Source of the DNA: Hyphomonadaceae bacterium
GTDB lineage: Bacteria; Pseudomonadota; Alphaproteobacteria; Caulobacterales; Hyphomonadaceae
Direction of reading: 5' to 3'
NCBI GenBank assembly: GCA_024742355.1
Contig: JANSYM010000004.1
Location: forward strand, 307,183 to 371,182
DNA length: 64,000 nt
Positions 18,380-27,210 of this stretch are shown here, in pieces. Each line of letters opens with the position of its first letter. Position 1 is the stretch's first letter. The translations under genes were made by a program, and so were the position numbers. The notes below the pieces were generated by a model. The model searched no databases. It saw nothing but the letters and a program-made list of their open reading frames with translations, and had not been told where the DNA came from.

Positions 18380-19702
18380 ATGAAGGAGATCGGCAGAATC
18401 TTCAAAAACGTGCGAGCAAATGTTGCCGCACCAGGTGCCGTGATGCTGGTTGCGCTGCTCGCGCTTGTGGGCGGCGGGCTCGATCTCATGTCCGTTTCCA
18501 ATCAGAAAGCGTCCTTGCAGGACCTCGCCGACGGCGCCGCGCTCGCGGCGGTGCACGAACTTGCCGTAACGGCCGAAGACGCCGAACGCCCTAAAGAAGT
18601 CGCCCGTTACTATGCAGAGACGTCAGAGTGGGCGCTCACCAAGTTTAACGCACAGGTGGACCTCCAGGCACGAGAGGTCACGGTGACGCTCGCGGCCAAG
18701 CCGGTCACAAATTTCCCTGAGATGCTTTCTGGAATGGAAGACCTCAGCGCCACTGCGACGGCGCGACTGTCTGGGCGCGGCGGCAATATCTGCATGATCG
18801 GGCTGTCGCCTGAAGCCATGAGTACGTTACGCCTGAGAAGTCGCTCGCGAATTACCGCCGATTCCTGCGCCATTTATTCCAACTCCACCAGCGAATCGTC
18901 CATGTGGATCGACAGTACGGCAGAAGTCTCTGCCGACCTCATCTGTGTGGCCGGTGGATACAAGGGCGGCGCTGTGTCCGGAAACAATCTGGATGAAGAC
19001 CTGCGCAGTTCAATGACGGAGGACTGTATGCCCGTGAGTGATCCTCTGGCCATGCGTCTGAAACCCACAGTGGGCGCCTGCGATTTCACGAATACCGTCA
19101 TCAAGAAATCGAAAGTGCTGGGGCCCGGGGTGTATTGCGGCGGCATTGTTGTTGATGGCGGCAAGGCGACCTTGAAGCCAGGAGAGTACATTCTGACAGG
19201 CGGTCCATTGCACGTTTCCAACAATGGAACGCTGAAGGGCGAGAATGTTGGATTCTATCTGTCGGGACCGGAGGCAAAACTTGAGTTTGACTATGATTCA
19301 AATATTGCGGTATCGGCCCCGAAAACGGGTATTCTGACGGGATTGCTTTTATTTTCGAGCCCGTTCGAGTCGGCGCCGGTCGAAACGACCTCCAGACGCA
19401 AACGGAAAAGAGCGCGCAGAAGTGACCGCCTGGTATCCGGCGTGCAGCAAGCAGACCACTATATTCGCAGTGACAATGCCCGCCGGCTTGTCGGCACGAT
19501 CTATCTGCCGAACGGTAAGCTGCTGATCGACGGCCGAAAGCCAATCGCCGATCGCTCGGAATACACGGTCATCATTGCCGATACGTTCGAACTTCAAGAT
19601 GGGCCGAACCTGGTGCTGCGCACCGACTACCATCTCTCCGACATTCCTGTGCCGGCCGGTGTTGGTCCAGTTGCCGAAAAAGAACCGAGGTTGGTCAAAT
19701 GA
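18380..19702 (+). CDS. Tad-like (TadG N-terminal type) surface protein
   Basis: The 440-residue protein starts with a short basic segment and one hydrophobic helix (GAVMLVALLALVGGGLDLMS), followed by QKASLQDLADGAALAAVHEL. This is the pattern of the Flp-pilus TadG N-terminal domain, whose proteins are anchored in the inner membrane with an extracytoplasmic body. The body has several cysteines and a long, Gly-rich region (KPGEYILTGGPLHVSNNGTL) that looks like beta-helix or polymer-like repeats. ATG 18380 was chosen because it immediately precedes the basic segment. The stop overlaps the REC-EAL start as ATGA. No other tad genes are in the window, so it may have a separate adhesion role. Confidence 0.7.
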   Translation: MKEIGRIFKNVRANVAAPGAVMLVALLALVGGGLDLMSVSNQKASLQDLADGAALAAVHELAVTAEDAERPKEVARYYAETSEWALTKFNAQVDLQAREVTVTLAAKPVTNFPEMLSGMEDLSATATARLSGRGGNICMIGLSPEAMSTLRLRSRSRITADSCAIYSNSTSESSMWIDSTAEVSADLICVAGGYKGGAVSGNNLDEDLRSSMTEDCMPVSDPLAMRLKPTVGACDFTNTVIKKSKVLGPGVYCGGIVVDGGKATLKPGEYILTGGPLHVSNNGTLKGENVGFYLSGPEAKLEFDYDSNIAVSAPKTGILTGLLLFSSPFESAPVETTSRRKRKRARRSDRLVSGVQQADHYIRSDNARRLVGTIYLPNGKLLIDGRKPIADRSEYTVIIADTFELQDGPNLVLRTDYHLSDIPVPAGVGPVAEKEPRLVK

Positions 19703-20943
19703 TATCAGTAACCACACCTTCCCGGATTGAGCCGGATTCACCATCAGCTCGGATGCCGTTCGAGCGTGCACTTGTCATCGATGATGACCCTCTTTTCCAG
19801 ATTGTCATCTCAGAAGGCCTGAGAGCGAGCGGTGTTGCCATTGTTGAAACGGCAAATGACGGTGTCGAAGGGCTGGAAGCACTGGCAAACACAGCAAGCG
19901 ACGTCGACCTGATCGCTGTGGATTTGCAAATGCCCAACATGACGGGCGTCGATGTCGTACGGGAGCTCGCTCGGCTCGGCTATCGAGGCAGCGTGATCAT
20001 CATTTCGAGCGAAGCGTCGAATTTGCGCCGCTCGGTCGAGAACATGGCGAAACTGCTCGGCATCGACATTCTCGGTGCGTTGGGTAAGCCGCTGGATATC
20101 GATGAGTTGAATGATTTGATTCACAACCACCGCGATAACGGGCAGGGCGAGAACCAACGTCTCTTGTCTCGCGCGCAGGTTATCCAGGCTATCGAGAATC
20201 GAGATCTGATCCCGTATTTCCAGCCCAAGGTGAATCTGAAAACCCGTTCAGTAACCGGGTTTGAAGTCCTGGCACGGCACATCGAGAATGAAGCCGGGCC
20301 AGCACCGATGAACTATCTCGACGCGATTGAGAAGTTTGGCCTCAGCATTGATTTCCTGTGCGCCATGATCGCGCAAGCGGCGGAACAGATCGATGGTTGG
20401 GAATCGCCGTACAGGTCGTTGAAGCTTTCGTTCAACCTGACCCCACTAGCGGTTCAGGATTCCGGTCTGCCGGATCGCCTCCTGGCGGCTGTCGTTCGCG
20501 CGGGCCTTGACCCAAAATCGGTCACCTTTGAAATCACTGAAAACCACCTGCTCGAATGCACCGCAGCGTCGCTCGAAGTGCTCTCCCTGATGCGGCTGTA
20601 TGGATTTGATCTCAGCATTGATGATTTCGGCACAGGTGCGACTAGTATCGAACAATTGCGCACTTTCCCCTTCACTGAGTTAAAGATTGATGGGCGCTTC
20701 ATGATGGCCAGCGAGACGGACGACTTCTCACGGCTAACGGTCGAAACCAGCGCAAAATTGGCTAGCATGCTCGGCATGACGGTGGTCGCAGAGGGCGTCG
20801 AGACCCCGTCCGCCATCCTTTTCGCTCGTCGCTCAGGGGCCGACGAGGTTCAGGGCTTTCATTTTGCGCGCCCGATGAGCGCAGAGCAGACGCATGCATG
20901 GCTGAAGTCCTATGAGGTCGACCGCTGGAGCGCGCCGGCATGA
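19699..20943 (+). CDS. REC-EAL cyclic-di-GMP phosphodiesterase
   Basis: The 414-residue response regulator has a receiver domain (about 15-140; ALVIDDDPLF, phospho-Asp in IAVDLQMPNM, Lys in ALGKPLD) and an EAL domain (about 155-410). The EAL signature reads EVL (GFEVLARH), a common variant. The metal and catalytic positions known for the family are all visible: Asn in FNLTPLAV, Glu in FEITEN, DD in SIDDFGTG, Lys in ELKIDGRF, Glu in VAEGVET and Gln in VQGFHFARP. It should hydrolyse c-di-GMP under phospho-control, probably by the hybrid kinase encoded divergently. It overlaps the genes on both sides through ATGA junctions. Confidence 0.93.
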   Translation: MISVTTPSRIEPDSPSARMPFERALVIDDDPLFQIVISEGLRASGVAIVETANDGVEGLEALANTASDVDLIAVDLQMPNMTGVDVVRELARLGYRGSVIIISSEASNLRRSVENMAKLLGIDILGALGKPLDIDELNDLIHNHRDNGQGENQRLLSRAQVIQAIENRDLIPYFQPKVNLKTRSVTGFEVLARHIENEAGPAPMNYLDAIEKFGLSIDFLCAMIAQAAEQIDGWESPYRSLKLSFNLTPLAVQDSGLPDRLLAAVVRAGLDPKSVTFEITENHLLECTAASLEVLSLMRLYGFDLSIDDFGTGATSIEQLRTFPFTELKIDGRFMMASETDDFSRLTVETSAKLASMLGMTVVAEGVETPSAILFARRSGADEVQGFHFARPMSAEQTHAWLKSYEVDRWSAPA

Positions 20944-21506
20944 CTCTATTACCCTCGACACCGAACCCCGAAGACGAACCCTGCCAATACGAGCGCAGAG
21001 AAGCAGAGCGTCGCGAAGCGTTCGATTCTGGCCATTCGCCGATTGAGATTGACGGCATCAAATTCGGCAAGGATGAGTTTGGCGGCGTCGCCGACGCCTT
21101 TGCTTTCCCACTGGTGATGGCGCTTGCCGCAATTTGCCTTGCAATAGTCGCCGGAACGGTGGTGGTGCAGACCAACCCGCAATGGATCACCGACTATTTC
21201 GTAACACTGACCGCCAGCCTGGCAGTCATCATCACGGTCCCGTTGTCCATCGTCGCGGGCATCCGCGAGCACAGGAAACTTAAAAGCCACAAAGCAATCC
21301 GTTCACTGGCATCGCTCGATCCGCTCACCGGGCTGATGAACAGGCGCTCCTTTTCCGCCTCGCTCGATGTCGAACTGAAGCGAATGAGCCGAACCCGGCA
21401 TGCCGCGGCGGTCATCCTGTTCGATCTCGACCACTTCAAGAAATTGAATGACCGGTTTGGCCACCATATTGGCGACGAAGTGCTGACCAGGGTGCTGTCA
21501 GTCTAA
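20940..21506 (+). pseudogene. Diguanylate cyclase truncated by IS insertion
   Basis: The reading frame has 188 codons. It encodes a cytoplasmic N-terminus, two transmembrane helices (about residues 58-80 and 88-108) and the first third of a GGDEF domain: ASLDPLTGLMNRRSF and VILFDLDHFKKLNDRFGHH. It ends before the GG(D/E)EF catalytic loop. The IS left end begins at 21491; the last residues (VLSV) and the stop TAA at 21504-21506 come from the IS. The missing 3' part is not found on the other side of the IS, so the event included a deletion or a replicon join. The product should lack cyclase activity. It was the last gene of the Tad-like/EAL operon. Confidence 0.92.
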
Positions 21507-22300
21507 TGCGAACCGGTCTCCAGCATCGCGCGGAGTAGGGGTTCTTATCCAGCCAAAAGTTGGCGCCATTCGGAGAGGGCGGCGTTTCTCATGGATCTGA
21601 AGGTGGAACGATGATTGATGTGGCGGTCTAAATTGAAGTGATTGTGGAATGAGGCGTGGGTTGAGGCGAATTTCTGTAGGTTCGACATTCGCCTGAATCT
21701 CGACATCGCCCGCTCTCTTCGTCGGAACGGTAAGTGGCTGTTCTCTGCTCTGTTATTGAGATGACGACCGACCTCCTGGCGGTCGCAGTTTCCTATGTCT
21801 TTCATGGCGGCGCCATAAGAGCGAAGTCGGTCCGTGATGACTTTTCTCGGGGCGCCGTATCGTTTCATCGCTTTCTTCAAAAAGGTAAGTGCAGCCTGCT
21901 TATCCCGAGTTTTGGTGACGTAGCTTTCAAGCACTTCACCTTCATGATCGACGGCGCGCCAGAGGTAGTGCTGGACGCCATTGATCTTCGCGAAGACCTC
22001 ATCCAAGTGCCATTGCCATTGAGTTTGTTGGCGCATGTATGAAGCTCGCTTGGTTCGGATCTTTCCAGCGAAGATAGGATCGAACCTATCGACCCAAAGC
22101 CTCACACTTTCGTGGCAGGTGTCGATCCCACGCTCATGCAACAGGTCTTCGACATTGCGCAACGAAAGCGGAAACCGAACATACATCATCACCGCAAGGT
22201 GGATGATCTCACGTGATGTTTTGAAATAACGAAATGGGTTCTTGGGCATGCGCCAAGCGTAGAGCAGGGCGGTTAAGGCTCACTTTCCGCTGACAACTCC
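21491..22300. mobile_element. IS6-family element, copy 2 (intact transposase)
   Basis: An 810-base element. The left end GGTGCTGTCAGTCTAATG and the right end (reverse complement, GGAGTTGTCAGCGGAAAG) are imperfect inverted repeats of about 24 bases. A single transposase gene is read leftward. The flanks CTGACCAG and CTGACAAT share only their first five bases, so there is no exact 8-base duplication. It truncates the diguanylate cyclase gene on its left, and its right end lies 17 bases past the stop of the PaaX-type gene. With copy 1 it brackets 15493-21490 in direct orientation. Confidence 0.9.
21545..22249 (-). CDS. IS6-family transposase
   Basis: The 234-residue protein is full length for IS6/IS26-type transposases. 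It has an N-terminal HTH-like region (SLRNVEDLLHERGIDTCHES) and a DDE catalytic domain with Asp in WHLDEVFAKING, Asp in VITDRLRSYGAA and Glu in NNRAENSHLPFRRRE. These enzymes move by replicative cointegration and resolve by homologous recombination between direct copies. The start ATG at 22249 lies about 50 bases inside the right end. This is the only apparently functional copy in the window and may act on the other IS ends here. Confidence 0.95.
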   Translation of the reverse strand: MPKNPFRYFKTSREIIHLAVMMYVRFPLSLRNVEDLLHERGIDTCHESVRLWVDRFDPIFAGKIRTKRASYMRQQTQWQWHLDEVFAKINGVQHYLWRAVDHEGEVLESYVTKTRDKQAALTFLKKAMKRYGAPRKVITDRLRSYGAAMKDIGNCDRQEVGRHLNNRAENSHLPFRRRERAMSRFRRMSNLQKFASTHASFHNHFNLDRHINHRSTFRSMRNAALSEWRQLLAG

Positions 22301-22317
22301 CTGACAATCTGGTGAGA

Positions 22318-23190
22318 TCAGCTGATCATCATATCCATTGTGTCTGAACCAAATCGATCCTGCCAACGCTCGTTATATTTTTTGACAAAATCTCGCGCGC
22401 AGCCCGTATACTCCGATCGTGCTTCAACATCGATTAGTTCGGGTGGAAGGAGAGGGTCCAGGGCGAGGCGGCGAATGGCATCTCCACCAATCAGAAACGA
22501 ATCCCTGAGCGCGATATTCTCATCGACCGTGTCCAAGTCTTTCATGGCGCTCTTTAGGAGATTTGTCTCTCTTCTGTACATCTCCTCGAGATCTCTTCGG
22601 TTCCACAAGTCGGCGAAGGATTGAGCCTCGCCATCGATATAAGCGTCTGTCAGTCTGGAAATTATGATGTCTGAGGTGTCGCTCATGGCCTCAAGTAATT
22701 CAGTCATTTTTACAATTGGCATTGCGAGATTATCCGGCCGTAGCCAGATCCCGTCTCGGAACGTTCTGAACCCCAAGCGCGTGCAGGCCCTATCAAGCGC
22801 ACGGATGGTTTTTGCAGACAGGTGTTTGGACGGAACGATGCTCAGCCAGTGATTGTTCCAGTCCGTGGTCCGATTTTCACCTTTTGACCAACTGTCGATC
22901 CAGTCGCGTACGGGATCATACTTCCAGTTCAATCGGTAGTGACCTCTAAGATCTTGTTCGATTAGCTCGTCAGCTCTCAATCGCGATAGCGTTACGCGAA
23001 CGGAATTTGCACTGATTTCAAATAGGTCAGCTACGTCTATGAGAATGCCGACGGGCCAGCGACTCGACGGGCTCGTCCGCAATAGGTTGAGTATCAGATC
23101 CTTAGCTTTCATTTCCGATGCAGCCGTGGTGTGATTCGCGATATCCGTCAGATCATACTCCAATTTCGGACGCTTATCTGTGGTGCCCAT
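22318..23190 (-). CDS. PaaX-family transcriptional regulator
   Basis: The 290-residue protein resembles PaaX, the phenylacetyl-CoA-responsive repressor family. After about 25 poorly conserved residues comes MKAKDLILNLLRTSPSSRWP, then an N-terminal winged helix with recognition segment FEISANSVRVTLSRLRADEL, the DLRGHYRLN wing, a central domain around GFRTFRDGIWLRPDNLAMP, and a C-terminal helical domain rich in Arg and Asp. Members usually sense acyl- or aryl-CoA esters. It sits beside an acyl-CoA degradation cluster that it could control. Two promoters in that cluster (25955 and 31482) share an inverted-repeat site. IS copy 2 ends 17 bases past its stop, so the gene was just spared. Confidence 0.85.
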   Translation of the reverse strand: MGTTDKRPKLEYDLTDIANHTTAASEMKAKDLILNLLRTSPSSRWPVGILIDVADLFEISANSVRVTLSRLRADELIEQDLRGHYRLNWKYDPVRDWIDSWSKGENRTTDWNNHWLSIVPSKHLSAKTIRALDRACTRLGFRTFRDGIWLRPDNLAMPIVKMTELLEAMSDTSDIIISRLTDAYIDGEAQSFADLWNRRDLEEMYRRETNLLKSAMKDLDTVDENIALRDSFLIGGDAIRRLALDPLLPPELIDVEARSEYTGCARDFVKKYNERWQDRFGSDTMDMMIS

Positions 23191-23225
23191 TTTGGTTCAA
23201 GCTTCCTTTAGAGCATGCTGAGCAG

Positions 23226-23257
23226 AAAAAAACGGCGACACGATATCTCGTGCCGCC
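23226..23257 (-). terminator. Rho-independent terminator of the TonB receptor gene
   Basis: Read leftward, GGCGGCACGA and TCGTGTCGCC form a 10-base stem (one G-U pair) around GATA, followed one base later by seven T. It lies about 70 bases past the TonB receptor stop and before the PaaX start, so it isolates the two genes. Confidence 0.85.
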
Positions 23258-23288
23258 GGAAGTGGAGGAGACATACTCCCCAGAAACA

Positions 23289-23314
23289 CCGCTCCATGCC
23301 GCGGCGTGGAGCGG
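23289..23314 (-). terminator. Second hairpin after the TonB receptor gene
   Basis: Twelve-base arms CCGCTCCATGCC / GGCGTGGAGCGG (one mismatch, or G-U when transcribed) with a GC loop, starting 12 bases past the receptor stop at 23327. There is no long T-run. It probably protects the 3' end or assists the strong terminator downstream. Confidence 0.5.
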
Positions 23315-23326
23315 CAACCTGACGAC

Positions 23327-25840
23327 CTAGAAGACCTTTCTGACAGTGACCCCATAGGTTCTGGGTTGACTGGGGTATCCAGAAATGGAGCCGGCTTGAG
23401 CGACCGATGGGAAGGCAGTTGTAATGGACTGGTCGTCAAAGACGTTTCGTCCCCAAATGCTCAGGCCAAGACCAGATGGCGTGACAATGCCGAGAGATCC
23501 GTTCACGACGTCGATCCCGCGTGAATATCCGCCTGGAGCAATCAGCGCGAGATTGACCGGGTCGTCGAAGAACTCGGTATCTGATTCATACTGCCAATCG
23601 GCGCGAGCAAAGAAATCCCAATCGTTCGACAGAGTCGTCTCATAAGTCCCCGCGAGCGAAGTACTCGTTTCCGGGATGCCCGACGGTGTTGCCCCTGAAA
23701 TGTCGCCGGCAGCAGAATTGACGAAACTATCATAGACCGGATCAAGAAACGTGCCCGCTCCAGAGAGTGTAAACGAATCCGTGATAGCCCAGGTGAAGTC
23801 GACTTCCAGTCCTTGTGCTGACTGCTCGCCCGCGTTGGCCAGCGCAAAGCCGGTTCCGGTAAAGACGTTGGATTGGAACCCCTCGATCGTTTGATCGAAA
23901 AGTGTGACGTTAAAAGCGACCCTGTCAAAGCTTGCCTTGAGCCCAATCTCGAATACTTCGGACTCTTCAGGACCAGCGAGTCTGGTTCCAGTCGTCAGAT
24001 TGTTTACGGCCAGACCAGCGTCGCGAATTGGAGAGGATGGCGGTGGCGGAATGCTGGCCGACGATCCTGGAATAAATATGTCTGACGACGGGCGGCTGTC
24101 TCTAGATAGATTCCACGAAGTCGCCTTAAAGCCCGTGGCGTACGATCCATAAACGTTGAAATTGTCGGAAATATCGTATGCCAGCCGTAAAGTGTAGGTC
24201 GTCTCACTGTCTTCGGAGTGCCCATCCTCGACAGCATTTGGGAAGTTGAGGAACGGCGGTAGAAACTGCAAAGGCGCCAATGCGAGGAAAGGGTTCGCAG
24301 TTGGATCATTTGCAACAGTGGCAGGCACGCCGGCTGCGACGCCCAGCGCCACGAGATCAAGGGCGGAGAACGTGTCTGTGTTCACGGATCGGAAATACGC
24401 GTCTTTTTCGTCTTTGGTGTAATTAACACCAACAGTTGCGGTCAGGCGATCCGTCGCATGAAAATCAACCGTACCGAATACCGAGATCGCAGTGTTGTCC
24501 TGGCCAAACGATTCAGCGGGGCCTTGTCCGGCTTGCCCAAAAAGCGTTCCGACCGCTGTTGGACCTCCGACGATCGCTTCAACGGCATCGAGGGCGCCCG
24601 CCGTCAGGATGTCAGCGTAACCGCGAAACGCTGGTCCGTACTCAAATTCTGTTTCCGTTGCGACGGACTCGTCGAAGTAGAACCCTCCAAGCATCCAGTC
24701 GATCGGACCATCAGTATTATTTGATGTCAGTCGGAATTCCTGCGTGAATGTATCGATGTCCGTATCGTTGAAATTGAGCTGTACCAGGTGAGCGCTGGTG
24801 AAATCGGAATCCTGATTGGTTTGCGAGGATGTGTTTCTAAAAGCGGTGATGCTTGTCAGAGTCGCAAAGTCCATTTCGTAGTCCGCTTGTAGCGAAACAC
24901 CTGAATTTTCGATCTCATTGGTCGAGTCGAAATTGTTGTAGACGTCGTACGAGAATGGATTTTCGGGATCGAGTTGACCGCCAAGCAATCCGATCACAGC
25001 TCCCGTCGGACCGTTGATCAAATTCCCTGCCACACAGCAGATCTCGTCAATCTGATCGAAATCTCCGATCACTCTGAAATTGAGATCTTCATTCGGGGTG
25101 AACAGCAACTGTCCGCGGACGCCCCATCTGTCTCGCTGGTTGACATCATTGCCAGTGGCCAAGTCGTCGGCGTAGCCGTCGCGCTGGTTGAGATTACCCG
25201 AAACACTAAAGGCTACGGAGTCCGATAGCGGGCCAGTAATATCGCCTTTGACCCGCACAGCATTGTAATTGCCCAGGCTGGCTGACACGGAGCCGCCGCT
25301 TTCAAATTGCGGTGCACGCGTGACGATTGAGATAACACCCGCTGATGCATTTTTACCGAACAGAGTCGACTGCGGTCCACGCAGGACCTCAACACGTTGC
25401 AGATTAGGGAGGTCGGCGATTTGAGCCGCAGACCGAGAGCGATAGACACCATCGATGAACACACCGACCGAAGGTTCGATACCGACATTATTCGCGCCGT
25501 TGCCGAAACCGCGAATGATGAAGTTGGTGTTGGCTGATGATTGCAATTGCCCGACACGAAGCGAAGGAACGATAGATTGCAGGTCACCGAGATCCTGGAT
25601 CTCGGCTTTTTCGATTTCGGCCTCGCCAACGACTGAGACCGCGACAGGGACGTCTTGAAGCGTTGCTTCTCGTTTTGTTGCCGTCACCGTGATTGTGCCC
25701 AGTGTTCGGGCGCTATCTTCCCCGTCGCCAGTTTGAGCGAGAGCCGTTCCCGTCGATACGAGGGATAACACTCCAACGCTAAGCATTAGTCCTAGTTTGA
25801 AGTAGTATGGTTTTTTTGCCGTTTTCATTTGTTCGGACAC
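23327..25840 (-). CDS. TonB-dependent outer-membrane receptor
   Basis: The 837-residue receptor has a lysine-rich signal peptide (MSEQMKTAKKPYYFKLGLML..., cleavage near TALAQT), then GTITVTATKREATLQDVPVA as TonB-box/plug start, FIIRGFGNGAN, and VEVLRGPQSTLFGKNASAG, the classic plug motif. The barrel ends YGVTVRKVF with a terminal Phe. The type is common for uptake of hydrophobic or aromatic compounds in sphingomonads and relatives. It is divergent from the catabolic operon starting at 26072. Its promoter lies in a 230-base region that carries an ATATTAC-N26-GTAATAT site, so receptor and enzymes are probably co-regulated. Confidence 0.93.
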   Translation of the reverse strand: MSEQMKTAKKPYYFKLGLMLSVGVLSLVSTGTALAQTGDGEDSARTLGTITVTATKREATLQDVPVAVSVVGEAEIEKAEIQDLGDLQSIVPSLRVGQLQSSANTNFIIRGFGNGANNVGIEPSVGVFIDGVYRSRSAAQIADLPNLQRVEVLRGPQSTLFGKNASAGVISIVTRAPQFESGGSVSASLGNYNAVRVKGDITGPLSDSVAFSVSGNLNQRDGYADDLATGNDVNQRDRWGVRGQLLFTPNEDLNFRVIGDFDQIDEICCVAGNLINGPTGAVIGLLGGQLDPENPFSYDVYNNFDSTNEIENSGVSLQADYEMDFATLTSITAFRNTSSQTNQDSDFTSAHLVQLNFNDTDIDTFTQEFRLTSNNTDGPIDWMLGGFYFDESVATETEFEYGPAFRGYADILTAGALDAVEAIVGGPTAVGTLFGQAGQGPAESFGQDNTAISVFGTVDFHATDRLTATVGVNYTKDEKDAYFRSVNTDTFSALDLVALGVAAGVPATVANDPTANPFLALAPLQFLPPFLNFPNAVEDGHSEDSETTYTLRLAYDISDNFNVYGSYATGFKATSWNLSRDSRPSSDIFIPGSSASIPPPPSSPIRDAGLAVNNLTTGTRLAGPEESEVFEIGLKASFDRVAFNVTLFDQTIEGFQSNVFTGTGFALANAGEQSAQGLEVDFTWAITDSFTLSGAGTFLDPVYDSFVNSAAGDISGATPSGIPETSTSLAGTYETTLSNDWDFFARADWQYESDTEFFDDPVNLALIAPGGYSRGIDVVNGSLGIVTPSGLGLSIWGRNVFDDQSITTAFPSVAQAGSISGYPSQPRTYGVTVRKVF

Positions 25841-25954
25841 GCTTTCCTCCCAGGTGTCGAGTTTTCTCTGGCGTCTGGGTCAGGTTGCCAGATTTCTTTT
25901 TTAGCTAACGATGGTGCGCTTAGAGTTAGACGCGCCGGACCTCAGCGAGTTTGA

Positions 25955-25994
25955 ATATTACGGATATTGCCAAGCAAGTCAATTCGAGTAATAT
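25955..25994. promoter_or_regulatory. Inverted-repeat operator ATATTAC-N26-GTAATAT, copy 1
   Basis: ATATTAC (25955-25961) and GTAATAT (25988-25994) are inverted half-sites 33 bases apart, about three helical turns, extended to 8 bases by A/T outside. The identical half-sites with the identical spacing occur at 31482-31521. This copy lies between the divergent TonB receptor and hydrolase genes. The PaaX-family protein at 22318 is the likeliest binder (inference). Confidence 0.55.
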
Positions 25995-26071
25995 TGTAAT
26001 TCATGAGGTTCGTGAACATGCCTCTTCGAATGAGGCTTCAAATTCAGAACTGCTTGGGAGGAGTGCGAATA

Positions 26072-27151
26072 ATGAGGGAGGGAGACCGCATGATGGAGCT
26101 GCCGGGGCGGCTAGGTGATCCAGCTTTAGACATTGGAACAGATCCGCGCAGTGATCCACGGCTCGTAGAGGCGTTGCGCGCGTTCGGATTGCACCAACGC
26201 GGGGAACCGGCACCGGTGTCTGCATCATCCAGCCATGAGGACTGTTTGGCCTTCTTCGCCGAGATGGAGCGCCAGTATGCGATGATGTCCGATGTGCTCC
26301 ACGAGGGCCTCACACCCCTCGCGGTAGAGCGCGAGCAACAAATCATCGCCGGGCCAGATGGAAATGAGATACAGTTATTTATTCATCGTCCCAAAAATCG
26401 ATCCGGGACGTTGCCGTGTATCCTGCACTTCCATGGCGGCGGCATGGTTTTTTTGAAAGCCGCAAATGTGAATTACGCCCGCTGGCGGGATGAGCTTGCG
26501 GTTCGCGGTGCTATAGTCATTGGCGTCGAGTTCAGAAATGGCGCAGGCGAATTGGGAAACCACCCATTTCCTGCAGGATTGAACGACTGCGCGACTGCCC
26601 TTCGCTGGGCCTATCAAAATCGGCAAAAGCTACAGATCTCGAACATCATCACGTCCGGTGAATCTGGCGGCGGAAACCTCTCCATCGCAGTTGCGATCAA
26701 AGCAAAATCAGAAGGGTGGAGTGAGGAGATATCCGGTGTCTTCGCGATGTGTCCTTATATCTCCGGACAATACGCGAACCCGCCTGGCGATCTTCCGTCC
26801 ATGATCGAGAATGACGGTTATACGGTCCAGCTTTCCATGATGGGCGCGCTCGCAAAGACCTATGATCCGCAACGCGAGAATCTGACCAACCCTATAGCTT
26901 GGCCGTTTGCGAGTTCTGAAGCGGACCTGAAAGGGTTGCCGCCGCATTTCATTTCGGTGAATGAGCTCGATCCACTGCGCGACGAAGGGATCGGTTTTCA
27001 TCGACGATTACTGAAAGCCGACGTCAGCTCGGTTTGCCACACCGTACTCGGAACTTGCCACGGCGGCGACTGCATTTCGCCGAACGTCATTCCAGATGTG
27101 TACCAGGCAACTCTCAGAAACATTACCGGATTTGCGCGCGCCTGCGCCTAA
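26072..27151 (+). CDS. HSL-type alpha/beta hydrolase
   Basis: The 359-residue esterase/lipase belongs to the hormone-sensitive-lipase group. It has the oxyanion motif HFHGGGMVF and the nucleophile elbow GESGGGNLS (Ser about residue 196). A late acidic residue lies in NELDPLRDEG and the catalytic His in GTCHGGDC. Such enzymes cleave esters of bulky alcohols or acids. ATG 26072 is chosen because GGGAGGAG lies 8 bases upstream; the frame is open from 26003. It is the first gene of the rightward catabolic operon and would release the acid or alcohol that the following CoA-dependent enzymes act on. Confidence 0.88.
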   Translation: MREGDRMMELPGRLGDPALDIGTDPRSDPRLVEALRAFGLHQRGEPAPVSASSSHEDCLAFFAEMERQYAMMSDVLHEGLTPLAVEREQQIIAGPDGNEIQLFIHRPKNRSGTLPCILHFHGGGMVFLKAANVNYARWRDELAVRGAIVIGVEFRNGAGELGNHPFPAGLNDCATALRWAYQNRQKLQISNIITSGESGGGNLSIAVAIKAKSEGWSEEISGVFAMCPYISGQYANPPGDLPSMIENDGYTVQLSMMGALAKTYDPQRENLTNPIAWPFASSEADLKGLPPHFISVNELDPLRDEGIGFHRRLLKADVSSVCHTVLGTCHGGDCISPNVIPDVYQATLRNITGFARACA

Positions 27152-27210
27152 TGACCCAAATTCTATCCGGTGCTCAACGCACTAAAGCTGCAGTGAAAAG
27201 AAACGACTAA

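Noticed and set aside
21483..22308. 8-bp target-site duplication around IS copy 2
   Set aside because: CTGACCAG and CTGACAAT agree only in the first five bases, and the interrupted gene does not continue on the other side.
24436..24747. Plus-strand open frames inside the TonB receptor gene at 23327
   Set aside because: They are shadows of the receptor's coding strand without ribosome-binding sites or motifs.
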